DNA from: Lactarius indigo
Taxonomy: Eukaryota > Basidiomycota > Agaricomycetes > Russulales > Russulaceae
DNA length: 64,000 nt
Direction of reading: 5' to 3'
NCBI GenBank assembly: GCA_025766275.1
Contig: JAFKAC010000014.1
Coordinates: 124,001 to 188,000, forward strand
Shown here: piece by piece, positions 55,142-64,000 of the stretch
Layout: each line of letters begins with the position of its first letter
Position numbering within the stretch: position 1 is the first letter of the stretch
The notes under the pieces: model-generated
Database searches by the model: none
Told to the model about the DNA's origin: nothing
Seen by the model: only the letters and a program-made list of their open reading frames with translations
Made by a program: the position numbers and the translations under genes

Positions 55142-58100
55142 ACCCGTCAGTCTGGGTGAGGGCTCTTCAATGTAATTCTGTAATTGTGACAACGCGCTAC
55201 CGATCTATGCGAATCCCAGTGACTGTCCGTACAAATTACCAAACAACTGAAACAAATGCGCTAGTTGACTCTGGCGCAACCGACAACTTCATCCGACCCA
55301 GCTTGGCCAAACGGGCGGGCATCCAGACACAGCCACTGAGTACGCCTCGCAAAATATGGAATATAGACAACACAGAAAATAAAGCTGGGTTAATCACTCA
55401 TTATGTTAACCTAGAGGTAAAAACACGAGGACAGATAAAGCAAATGACCTTCCTGATCACCGATCTTGGAAGCGAAGACATGGTGCTAGGCTATCCATGG
55501 CTAAGCGCATTCGAACCAACGATCAGCTGGGCCACCGCCACCATACACCCTGACATGCAGCCAATAATGTTAGCAACTAGCGAAGCGCTGCTATCAACAA
55601 CAACCGTTCGAGCCCTCATTGTGGCCGAAAAGGAGGACATTGTGCGGGAACTAGAGGAAGAAACGTTCGTTAGAGCCACCACCTCAACGGAGTTGGCCAT
55701 ACAAGCGAAACAACAACAAACGGCAGCAGTGCTCCCTCAGGAATACGCAATGTTTACCAGGCTTTTCAACGAGCAAGCCTCGCACCGCTTCCCCCCGGCA
55801 AGGCCGTGGGATCATGCAATAGACTTCAAACCATCCGCGCCGGCCGCTATCGACTGCAAAATCTACCCCATGACTCAAAAGGAAGAGGGCGAACTCAAAG
55901 AGTTTCTGGAGGAGAAACTGAAGCAAGGGTATCTGCGCCCCTCTATCTCTCCGTACGCATCCTCCTTCTTCTTCATTAAAAAGAAGGACGGAAAACTACG
56001 CCCGGTACAGGACTACCGGGTCATCAATTCCCACACCATTCGGAATCAATACCCGCTGCCATTAATACAGGACCTCATCCTTGACCTCAGCAATGCCCAC
56101 ATTTATACAAAACTCGACATCCGATGGGGCTACAACAACGTACGTATTCGCGACGGCGATCAGGAAAAGGCAGCGTTCAAAACTAAATTCGGCCTCTTCG
56201 AACCCACGGTCATGTTCTTCGGGCTCACTAACTCCCCCGCCACCTTCCAAGCCATGATGAACCACATCTATCGCGACACCATAGCAAAGCATGAACGACT
56301 GGGCACTACCATACGCGTCTACATGGACGATATTGGCATCGCTACTCACTTTGATCACGATCTGGCGGCCCATGTAGACGCCGTCCGCGATGTTTTGCGC
56401 GTTGCGGAGGAACACGACCTCTACTTCAAACTCGAGAAGTGCCTGTTCCATCAACCGCGGATGGATTACCTGGGGGTAATCCTTGAGAGAGGGGTGACCC
56501 GAATGGACCCTGTAAAAGTTCAAGGAATCAAGGACTGGCCAACACCAACAAAAGTCAAAGACGTCCGTTCTTTCCTCGGCTTCTGTAACTTTTACAGACT
56601 CTTTATCCGCGGTTTCGCAACTCACGCTAAGCCACTCACTAAACTAACACGAAAGGACGAGGAATGGCGGTGGACTGAAGAAGAAGAAAAGGCGTTTAAC
56701 ACCCTAAAACGACTCGTGACAGAGGAACCGGTGCTAGCACACCCCATCCTTCAAGATCCATTTGAATTGGAAGTAGACGCTTCGGGCTACGCGGTGGGAG
56801 CCGTATTACTGCAAAAGAAATCTGACGGCAAGCGACATCCCATAGGTTACTACTCGGCAACGCTTTCCGAAGCCGAAAGAAACTACGATATCTACGACCT
56901 AGAGCTGCTCGCGATAGTTAAGGCCCTACGGAACTGGCGACCACTTCTCGCAGGCGCCCCCCACAAGATTAGAATCTATTCGGACCATCTAAACCTGCAA
57001 TACTGGAAGTCACCACAAAAGATCAGTAGGCGAGTCGCCAGGGAAGTACTCGAACTTTCTGAATACGACTTCGAGATTCATCACATTAAGGGGAAGAATA
57101 ACGGGCGGGCAGATGCACTGTCAAGACGACCGGATTACGACCAAGGCGTCGAGGACAACAGCGAAGTAGTGGTCCTACCCCCCGAAATCTTTGTACGAAC
57201 CCTTAACACAGCGCGCACCTTCATCGCCAACCCAAATCTACTACAACCACGCCACCAACAAGATGAAGAGGTGATCAAGATATGGATCGACCCTTATCAC
57301 CTTAAGAAAATACAAGGAGAATGGTACAAGGACGGCAGGTTCGTAATTACAGGGCCAGTGTCGACTCAACGAGTACTAATACACGACCATCACGACTTGC
57401 CAATACATGGCCATCCGGGAATTGCGAAAACTCAACGCATCCTGGAGAGACACTACTGGTGGCCGCGACTTCGAAAAGACGTATATGAATACGTGCAAGG
57501 CTGCGCCGAATGCCAAAGAAATAAAGTCAACACGAGGCCCATACGAGCCGCGCTGCATCCCATCACACCAATACTGGAAGCCATGCCGTTCCACACGGTA
57601 GCGGTGGACTTCATCACCAAACTCCCCACTTCCAAGGGGTATGACAGTATACTAACTGTCACAGACCACGACTGCAGCAAGGCCTCAATCTTTATCCCAT
57701 GCCGAGAGGAAATCACCGCAGAAGAAACGGCGACTCTGTACGTTGCCCAGGTGTTCAAACGCTTCGGATTGCCGCGCAAGATAATAAGCGACCGCGACCC
57801 ACGCTTCACGTCCAAGTTTACCAGAGAAGTATGCCGTATCCTGGGAATTCAACAGAACATATCAACCGCATATCACCCACGTACTGATGGACAGTCCGAG
57901 CGAACTAACCAGTGGCTGGAACAGTACTTACGCTTCTGGGTGAATGAACGGCAAGACAACTGGGAAGCTTATCTACCAATCGCCGAATTTGCGCACAACA
58001 ACTGGCCACATGAACACACTAAAGAGTCGCTGTTCCAACTTCTGATGGGGTATAACCCACAAGCGGACTGGACGGATAAGCCATCTCCCATTCCCCTCGC

Positions 58101-59850
58101 GACCGCGCGACTGACACAGCTAAAAGAAGCTAGAGACGACGCCCAACGCCTTATAAGGAAGGCGCAAGAGTCATGGGTGCGCAACAAAGATACGCCCAAG
58201 TTCGGCGTCAACGACCTCGTATGGCTCGAGGGCAAACATCTCCGAACCAATCAGCCTACAGCGAAATTAGCGGCGCGACGCCACGGACCCTTTCGAGTGG
58301 TACAGGTGATGTCCCCTTACAACTATCGATTGGAACTTCCCACGCAGTGGAGCATCCATCCAGTGTTTCACATCGATCTTCTCACACCGTATAAGCAAAC
58401 TTCCTTGCACGGAGAGAACTTCACACGACCACCACCCGAACTGATAGATGGAGAAGAGGAATATGAAGTCGAGGCCATTCTAGACACTCGGCATTTCGGA
58501 AGAGGAAGGCGCCTTCAATACTTGATCAAATGGAAGGGGTACCCAGACTCGGAGAATCAGTGGGTCAACAAAGACGACGTCTTTGCGCCGGAAGCGCTTC
58601 GCCTGTATCAGGAAGCGCAAACCCACGGTAGAAGAGATAAAGTGGGAGTCGATCGGACAGAAGACAGTCATCCCCTCTTCCTTCGCTCCACCATTACTCT
58701 CATGCCCACTTCCCCGCTACGACATGTCACACAGGCGCAACTCCTCGACTCCCTCGCAGAAGACGCCCGCGCCCTCTTGGCAGAGGACAGCGACACCGAA
58801 GTTCCCAACGCTCAGCTCACGCCATGGACACCTCTTACACCAGCAGAGGGGCCCATCACCGCACAAGAATGGATCAACGTCGTCACCAGATTCCCGGACC
58901 CGACGACCACCCCTGACGACGACCGAGCCGTCGTCCACGTCTTCCGAAACGATCGCGGTGAGCGTGAACCCATCGCCGCTATCCCCCCAAGCGACGACCT
59001 CATCGGCGTTCGCGGAGTTTTCCCGAGCGACGACCAGCGTTCAAGCGCTGATGGAGTACGAGTTGGAGGGCTGGAAGAGGGTAGCGGCAGCATGGCAGAA
59101 GGAGCAGCTGGACTCAGCAGCGGCCCGACTGAGGGAGATGCGCGAGCGGCGACAGCGATGGCGGCAGCTGAGGCTGGCCATGACGACGAAGATTATTACC
59201 CGGCGAGACACACCTTCCTTCGAACGAAACGCGACCCTGATAATCCCCTCGTCACGCCCTGGCTCGTCTACTCCAACGGGTCCCCCATGTATCGAGGACG
59301 TGTGCGCGTGCCTGGTGCCGCCGATCACCGTCCGTTCACCGCCGCCGAGGACCCCGCGCATGTCATTGCGCCTGAGGGGTTCCGGGCGAACCGACGACCC
59401 CATCACATTCGATACCCCATCACCGGGCCAGACGGAGTAGAAAGGGACACGTCACACGTCCAGATCATCGGAGGGGCAGACCCCCTCATATTAGGGGTTA
59501 TACCGGGCTCACCACACGTCTATGGTAAGCCCCTCTATGCTGAACCCCACGTATCCGCGGCGCTCCGCCCCACGTATCCGCACGAGGACCTCGTCGTCTT
59601 CGAGGCGGACAAGATCACCGATCGTGCGCTCAATCGCATCAACGACGAGTCGCTCACCGCGGAGGTTACGCGCTTCCGCGCGGCCAGCTACGAGCTGGAT
59701 CGACTTCGGGCGAGGGTGAGTCAACTCCGCGCAATGATCGAGTGCGCACAAGACGATCGGCGCGACGCGATCTACCGCTTGGAGCGCGCCACCGCGTTAG
59801 AGCGCATTGCCGATGAACAACGCGATTGGCCGGCCCGCGACTTTCGGTGA
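55111..59850 (+). CDS. Gypsy-1 Pol polyprotein with chromodomain and long C-terminal extension
   Basis: Uninterrupted 1,579 codons, in the -1 frame relative to Gag and overlapping it by 31 nt. Aspartic protease VDSGATDNF (about 52-60); RT about 230-430 with VYMDDIG near 405; RNase H about 545-670 (VDASGYAVGAVL, YSDHLNLQYW); integrase zinc domain about 757-806 (HGHPGIAKTQ..CAECQ); DDE core with VDFITKLP (about 832), SDRDPRF (about 892) and DGQSERTNQW (about 928); chromodomain about 1115-1170 (YLIKWKGYPDSENQWV). About 400 residues follow the chromodomain, ending in a predicted coiled coil (YELDRLRARVSQLRAMI). Chromodomains target integration to marked chromatin. Confidence 0.93.
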   Translation: MGKRGFSGRLNPSVWVRALQCNSVIVTTRYRSMRIPVTVRTNYQTTETNALVDSGATDNFIRPSLAKRAGIQTQPLSTPRKIWNIDNTENKAGLITHYVNLEVKTRGQIKQMTFLITDLGSEDMVLGYPWLSAFEPTISWATATIHPDMQPIMLATSEALLSTTTVRALIVAEKEDIVRELEEETFVRATTSTELAIQAKQQQTAAVLPQEYAMFTRLFNEQASHRFPPARPWDHAIDFKPSAPAAIDCKIYPMTQKEEGELKEFLEEKLKQGYLRPSISPYASSFFFIKKKDGKLRPVQDYRVINSHTIRNQYPLPLIQDLILDLSNAHIYTKLDIRWGYNNVRIRDGDQEKAAFKTKFGLFEPTVMFFGLTNSPATFQAMMNHIYRDTIAKHERLGTTIRVYMDDIGIATHFDHDLAAHVDAVRDVLRVAEEHDLYFKLEKCLFHQPRMDYLGVILERGVTRMDPVKVQGIKDWPTPTKVKDVRSFLGFCNFYRLFIRGFATHAKPLTKLTRKDEEWRWTEEEEKAFNTLKRLVTEEPVLAHPILQDPFELEVDASGYAVGAVLLQKKSDGKRHPIGYYSATLSEAERNYDIYDLELLAIVKALRNWRPLLAGAPHKIRIYSDHLNLQYWKSPQKISRRVAREVLELSEYDFEIHHIKGKNNGRADALSRRPDYDQGVEDNSEVVVLPPEIFVRTLNTARTFIANPNLLQPRHQQDEEVIKIWIDPYHLKKIQGEWYKDGRFVITGPVSTQRVLIHDHHDLPIHGHPGIAKTQRILERHYWWPRLRKDVYEYVQGCAECQRNKVNTRPIRAALHPITPILEAMPFHTVAVDFITKLPTSKGYDSILTVTDHDCSKASIFIPCREEITAEETATLYVAQVFKRFGLPRKIISDRDPRFTSKFTREVCRILGIQQNISTAYHPRTDGQSERTNQWLEQYLRFWVNERQDNWEAYLPIAEFAHNNWPHEHTKESLFQLLMGYNPQADWTDKPSPIPLATARLTQLKEARDDAQRLIRKAQESWVRNKDTPKFGVNDLVWLEGKHLRTNQPTAKLAARRHGPFRVVQVMSPYNYRLELPTQWSIHPVFHIDLLTPYKQTSLHGENFTRPPPELIDGEEEYEVEAILDTRHFGRGRRLQYLIKWKGYPDSENQWVNKDDVFAPEALRLYQEAQTHGRRDKVGVDRTEDSHPLFLRSTITLMPTSPLRHVTQAQLLDSLAEDARALLAEDSDTEVPNAQLTPWTPLTPAEGPITAQEWINVVTRFPDPTTTPDDDRAVVHVFRNDRGEREPIAAIPPSDDLIGVRGVFPSDDQRSSADGVRVGGLEEGSGSMAEGAAGLSSGPTEGDARAATAMAAAEAGHDDEDYYPARHTFLRTKRDPDNPLVTPWLVYSNGSPMYRGRVRVPGAADHRPFTAAEDPAHVIAPEGFRANRRPHHIRYPITGPDGVERDTSHVQIIGGADPLILGVIPGSPHVYGKPLYAEPHVSAALRPTYPHEDLVVFEADKITDRALNRINDESLTAEVTRFRAASYELDRLRARVSQLRAMIECAQDDRRDAIYRLERATALERIADEQRDWPARDFR
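55114..55129 (+). promoter_or_regulatory. Candidate -1 frameshift site, two slippery heptamers
   Basis: GGGAAAA (55114-55120) and GGGTTTT (55123-55129) both fit X XXY YYZ in the Gag frame (xxG GGA AAA; xxG GGT TTT). A -1 slip on either enters the pol frame. The Gag stop follows at 55139-55141. The pol ATG at 55111 offers an alternative by reinitiation. Confidence 0.6.
58583..59440 (+). other. Conserved overlapping reading frame inside Gypsy-1 pol
   Basis: Open for 285 codons in another frame than pol. Its middle (about 58995-59200) reads FAEFSRATTSVQAL, then EYELEGWKRVAAAWQKEQLD and RLREMRERRQRWRQLR, a helical charged segment. Gypsy-2 keeps the equivalent frame open for 215 codons (48197-47550). 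In this middle part the two elements differ at about 5 residues in the alternative frame and about 12 in the pol frame. No independent start signal or splice site was established. Confidence 0.45.
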
Positions 59851-59867
59851 GTCAGGGGTCTCACACT

Positions 59868-59881
59868 AGAAGAGGAGGTGA
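59868..59881 (+). other. Gypsy-1 polypurine tract
   Basis: AGAAGAGGAGGTGA immediately before the 3' LTR, the usual primer site for plus-strand DNA. Gypsy-2 has AAAGAGGGGGTGA at the same place. Confidence 0.8.
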
Positions 59882-60386
59882 TGTTACGTTTCGACCCATA
59901 CCCTTACTGTACCGGTTGCAACTACGGTGGTAAGGTAGATTAGTTGCGGACTTACGATAGGCGATTACGAGTACGATAGGAGATTGCGCGCTGATTGCTG
60001 ACTGAGGACTATGCCACTAATACTAGTAGTAGTAGTATTAGGGTTCGAGCTACTTACGCGATACGTTGGACGCTACATTACTGTGACTCATAGCAGCGCT
60101 TGAAAGCCTGCTCGACTTGTATTTAATCTGTCCTGTGAAGACCAAGATACGCCATCTTGGTCTTCTTGAATCGTCACTTGTTTCTTCTCTCTTTCTCGTT
60201 CTATCTCTCTCTCTCTCTATCGCCTCTGCAAGTAGCGCACCTTCGAGTGTTCACCATTAACTGTGCTTGGACCTTCGTGTCTTCAAGATATTCGTCACGC
60301 CTGGACCTCCGTGTCTTCAGGGCATCCGCTAAGTTGTTATCACCTCTGCAGAGCTCAAGTCGAGCTAATGTCGTGACGACGTTACA
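59882..60386 (+). repeat. Gypsy-1 3' LTR
   Basis: 505 bp, same length as the 5' LTR; the differences seen are five CpG transitions. Followed by the ACAGA target duplication. Confidence 0.95.
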
Positions 60387-61518
60387 ACAGACCTCTTGTA
60401 TAGGGACTGATCCCTCGTTGTATTTGTTGATTGAGCCAATTCAGGAAGGACAGGACCCATTCGCTGACTGCTCCTCCTTTGATATAGGATAGGAACAGGA
60501 GACATCTCCTGTAGTCATTTCGCATGATGGGGGCGTCCAGGTTCATGCCCCAGTAGACGTGCCACTGCGTCAAGAATTGGTCGACTTTGAGTCTGTCTCC
60601 ATCAAAAATAGAAGGTGGCTCGCCGGTTAGTTTCTCGCTATGGTGTCCTCCTCCGGCATCTCCACCACCTCCCCCGTCGCCGCCTCCACCACCTCCGGGC
60701 GGTCCTGCGGGTGGTCCTCTTGGTGGTTCGGTTCTTTGTAAATCAAACGGGACGCCTCCACCTGGTGGCGGTGGTGGGTCTTCACCCGGTCCTCCCACAC
60801 CTGGGGGAAGTTCCATCAGGGGTCGTCATCCCGTCGGAGGGTCTCCTCAATCAGATCCTATAGCTCGAAAGATGGCGGCGTCATCCGCGGTCATTCGCAC
60901 GCCGGTTTCTGGGTTGATGGGCATGAGGATGTCTCTTGCCTCTGCTCGTATCGCGCGCGCTTCTTCAATCGCGACTTCTTCCATAGCTTGCGTTAGCGTT
61001 GCCATAATGGCTGGTGATCGGATGTGAATTGGTTCGGGTTCTGTGATGTGTGTGGACTCAGCTCGTTCGAGGAGGAGGTCTTGTATTGCCCCTCCACTAG
61101 TCTCTGTTTGGTTCGGTTCTCGTCCCTCACTGCCTTCTTGGCTTTGTTCGTCTTCCCCCGATACTACCTCCCCAGTTGAGTGTTCTTGTAGTTGTCCGTC
61201 GATAGGGCCCCAATCAGCTCGGCTGTTGAGCTCTCGCGCGTCGATGTCACAGTGATATCTGGGTCCTGCTGGTCGTATGACGTCCCACTGGGAGTCTATG
61301 GGGTTCCACGTAACTTCTACCCAACACAAGTGGTCAAAGTTAAACTCAACTGGGCGGAACCTAGTAGGTCCATTAAATTCCACAAAATATCTGGTTTCTT
61401 CTTGTCTTTCCCTCCAACTAGCGGCTTGTAAAAAGCGCGTGGGGACGTTACGTTCTCCCCTTCTTGGGAGCGAGTAAGGACGGAAGCTCGTCCACTGATC
61501 TCTTGTTGTTACGGCCAC
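60387..61518 (-). pseudogene. Gypsy-2 gag, 5' half
   Basis: Begins with GTG at 61518 (ATCGTGG), matching Gypsy-1 Gag almost residue for residue to FRAIGSD, where Gypsy-1 CGA is TGA; a second CGA-type codon is TGA a few codons later (60840-60850). The frame then continues 60816-60387 (Gly/Pro linker and DRLKVDQFLTQWHVYWG) to the Gypsy-1 insertion. Upstream on the minus strand lies the self-complementary PBS. Confidence 0.88.
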
Positions 61519-61536
61519 GATGAATCTTGGTCTTAA

Positions 61537-62069
61537 TGTAACGTCGTCACGACGTTAGCCCAACTTGAGCTCGGAGTGGCGATAACGACTTAGCGAAATA
61601 ACGGTCCGCTGACTTGAAGACATGAAGGTCCAAGTCCCTGCCTTAGTGAATACGCGGAGGTACACCGACAGGCTATAACGTCTGAGTCACGAACGAAGTC
61701 GGACTTAAGGCAATGGTTGAGTATGAAGGTGAAGAGAGAAAGAGATAGAAACAAGTGACGATTCAAGAAGACCAAGATGGCGTATCTTGGTCTTCACAAG
61801 ACAGCTTAAATACAAGTCGAGCAGGCTTAGAAGCGCTGCTATGAGTCACAGTAAGGTAGCGTCCAACGTATCGCATAAGTAACTTGATCCTAGTACCACT
61901 ACTACCAGTATTAGTGGCGTCAGTCATCAGTCAGCAATCGTGCCGTATCTCCTATTGTACTACCGTATCACCGTGGTAAAGTCCGCAACTAATATACCTT
62001 ACCGCCGTAGTTGCAACCAGTACAGTAAGGATGTTGAGTCGTCTGATCCATACAAACAGAAACGTGACA
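61537..62069 (-). repeat. Gypsy-2 5' LTR
   Basis: 533 bp, reading TGTCACGTTTCTG..GACGTTACA on the minus strand, followed by TTAAGACCAAGAT (PBS). Pairs with 46363-46895. Confidence 0.93.
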
Positions 62070-62193
62070 CAATCCCCCCTGTTACGATGTCTTGGAGATT
62101 GTGGACAGTCCGTCGAATGACAAGTTGTTTTACTGTCAGGTCCTTATCTGCTGGTTCTGGTTCGACACACCCATAGTTCTGTTCGTGTGCCAC
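62070..62193 (-). pseudogene. Gypsy-3 gag, N-terminal piece
   Basis: Minus-strand frame beginning GTG at 62193 (CACAGTGGC) and reading VHNLQDIVTGG, then running into 46362 (IDWIQGRG) across the CAATC duplication without a break. Its 5' LTR should lie to the right but was not identified. Confidence 0.7.
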
Positions 62194-64000
62194 TGTGAAT
62201 CACATCCCTCTTCTGGGACTTGTCTGCATCATTTGTACTGGCTGGGAACGCATTATTGCCTTGTTCTGCGGCAGAGTAGGAATGGTCTACTCTTATGTTA
62301 CGGCACCGAGGGACCGTCTGGTACTAAGTCGTGAATGGAGCTGCACTCAATGTTCGAGTAGAGTCGGGGCTTGTGTTTTAGCACAAGTCGAGTTTGGGGA
62401 TTCCTTGGCTCACTCAGAGAGATCGCAAGGGAGAGGGGACAAGACAATGTTACTCGGTATTCAAGAACTAAGAGTAGACAAAGAACTTGTGCTACTCTTC
62501 TGTGCTACTTCTTATACTTGTACAAACTAGTTATTTTCGGGACTGTTTTCTGATAAGCCATGTCACTCAGGCTGACACGTCACAAGCTATGTGTCAATGG
62601 CACCTTAAGGCATGCTCATTGCGATACCGGGACTTCTGTAAAACTTTCAGGGACTCATCTTTTCTCAAACGCATTGTGTGACACTTCATCACGATGTCAC
62701 GTGACCATGACAACCGGCCCAGATAAAGTAATATCAAAGTTGCCTGTCATGTGACCCTGGCATGTGACCTGGCTAGAATGCACCAGAAGAGCCCAGATGA
62801 GCTTGTGCCTGGCTGACTGATGTTTGGTACCTGATGACTGATACTGGCTGTGAATTACTCATAGACGATTACACTGTTATGATAAGGATGACTGATGCTC
62901 TGTTCTGATTGGTTGACCGACTGATGCTTACACATTCCTGATGACACCCTTACTGTATGACTAACTCACCCTAGGATCATTGTATTAGGGTTTCTGAGTC
63001 CGAACCTTATGATAGCTGAAGTATAAGTAGGGTAGCATGTATCCCCAACTCCTTAGCTTGAGATCTTTGTGGAATTGTATCTGCTGTTTGTGGCTCCCTT
63101 CCCTTTTATCTTTTGAGCTGGGCTGTTTGCCACCCCTTTGGCTGTCTGCCAACCCCCCTTTTTCCTCTCTTATCTACCATTTTCTGCCTCTCAGTGCTCT
63201 TGCCTGATAGAGTGCTGCCAGTACCTTTGTCAACTAGGGGATGCCTTGGCTGTATTTGCCCTTCCCCATAAGTTGGCTGACAATTTGGGGCGCGGTGCTC
63301 CCACAGAACCGTCCAAGTTGGATACTACACCCATACAAGTGTAACACACTCGCCCCTCACCAGCCTCACCCCCCATGCCAGCCACGTCCAACTCACACAC
63401 CAAACACACCAAACAGAAGCACAACTTGGCCAAACAGTTGCCAAATAGACACATCAGTCAATTTGACACAACAGCACAGTGACCACCACCAAACATGAAT
63501 ATACAATATCCAAACAAGGACAAAATGGACATGTCAGCTCACCACTCACCAACACAAACACCCTGGGAAGCCTAGGATGAAGAAAACAAAATTGGAAGTA
63601 GAACACCAATGGCTTCACCAATTAAACTGGAGACTAATAGATGACAAAACAATAGCAACGAAAGTTAAACGCAACCCCAATACAAAAAACCTGGTCAAAG
63701 CCACCTGGAGAGACCTACTCCACCCTGAGCCCCCCCCCCAACTGGCTCAGCATATGTGAGGTTTTAGTGGGTAGGAGACCACTCTGCACCTAACCACGGC
63801 TGCTCAGTGTCTGAGTCCCACACTATCCCCCCACCAGAGGATGTGCGTAAACGCATTTTCCCTTACAAACCAGTACCCTTTAGGCCCGGCAACAAGCACG
63901 CCAAGTGAAGCTGATGGTAAATCTCCTAACACTTGGCACTCCATTACTGGTATTTAGATGTACACACGTCACTAGATACCATAATAGAAGTGCCCCTCCA
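62194..64000. other. Unassigned right end, likely repeat-derived
   Basis: No gene supported. 62690-63350 has LTR-like features read on + (TGTCACGTGACC near 62694, TATAAGTAGGGTAGC near 63022, AAGTGTAACA near 63345) but no matching pair or TSD was found. A short frame at 63577-63759 (VEHQWLHQLNWRLIDDKTIA) looks protein-like but is too short to assign. Part may be the missing 5' end of Gypsy-3. Confidence 0.35.

Larger units (their letters stand above)
52561..60391 (+). mobile_element. Gypsy-1: intact Tf1/sushi-type chromovirus, TSD ACAGA
   Basis: 505-bp LTRs at 52566-53070 and 59882-60386, in direct orientation. The pentamer ACAGA lies at 52561-52565 and 60387-60391. By eye the LTRs differ at 5 of 505 positions, all CG to TG/CA. 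Both gag and pol are open over their full length, with leader, PBS and PPT present. It is the youngest layer of the nest and may be competent to move. Confidence 0.96.
46358..62074 (-). mobile_element. Gypsy-2: chromovirus with 533-bp LTRs, TSD CAATC, interrupted by Gypsy-1
   Basis: LTRs at 61537-62069 (5') and 46363-46895 (3') read on the minus strand from TGTCAC/TGTCACG to GACGTTACA. The pentamer CAATC flanks it at 46358-46362 and 62070-62074. By eye the two LTRs differ at about 16 of 533 sites, mostly CG versus TG/CA. Internal order is gag, pol. Gypsy-1 sits in gag. Confidence 0.93.

Noticed and set aside
62690..63350. Possible plus-strand LTR with TATA box near 63022
   Set aside because: Candidate ends TGTCACG and TGTAACA lack a TSD, and no PBS or coding region follows.
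63577..63759. 60-codon frame reading VEHQWLHQLNWRL
   Set aside because: Too short, no family recognised, and followed by a homopolymer of C; could be a transposase relic but unsupported.

Overview
The window looks like nuclear DNA of a filamentous Agaricomycete-type basidiomycete. The evidence is genes cut by many 40-90 nt GT-AG introns, a Goodbye-NACHT-ankyrin STAND receptor, DUF6533 membrane proteins, an intron-rich EXO70, Tf1/sushi-type chromoviruses and a Tad1-like LINE. I see no bacterial genes, CRISPR array, rRNA or tRNA gene.

Layout. 1-3640 (minus): STAND/NLR receptor whose ankyrin end runs off the left edge. 4337-6694 (minus): complete EXO70 in 11 exons. About 7190-30062: a tandem duplication of a two-gene unit (DUF6533 membrane protein followed by an MFS transporter). 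In unit A (about 7190-13455) the DUF6533 gene is intact, a Copia remnant is inserted and the MFS gene is a fragment. In unit B (about 13690-30062) both genes are intact (DUF6533 14744-16513; MFS 28243-30062), but a 5'-truncated LINE lies at its start and a full-length LINE with two open ORFs (17834-27180) separates the genes.

31010-62193 is a nest of retroelements that can be peeled layer by layer with matching target-site duplications. The outermost is an old degenerate Gypsy (Gypsy-3, minus), now in three pieces. Its gag was split by a full-length LINE (LINE-2, 35524-46240, TSD ACCACCTGGTTGC) and by a chromovirus (Gypsy-2, 46363-62069, TSD CAATC). LINE-2 carries two solo LTRs (TSDs GGAAG and GTGAT). 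Gypsy-2 carries a younger, intact chromovirus in opposite orientation (Gypsy-1, 52566-60386, TSD ACAGA). 62194-64000 has no gene I can support.

How parts work together. EXO70 and the receptor are ordinary chromosomal genes. DUF6533 and MFS travel as a pair and may be functionally linked, but only their co-duplication supports this. Gypsy-1 has a complete set of predicted parts: self-priming leader, GUG-initiated Gag, a -1 frameshift zone with two slippery heptamers, and a Pol with chromodomain, long C-terminal extension and a conserved overlapping reading frame. Exon structures were assembled by hand from splice signals, phase and family conservation; none has transcript support.
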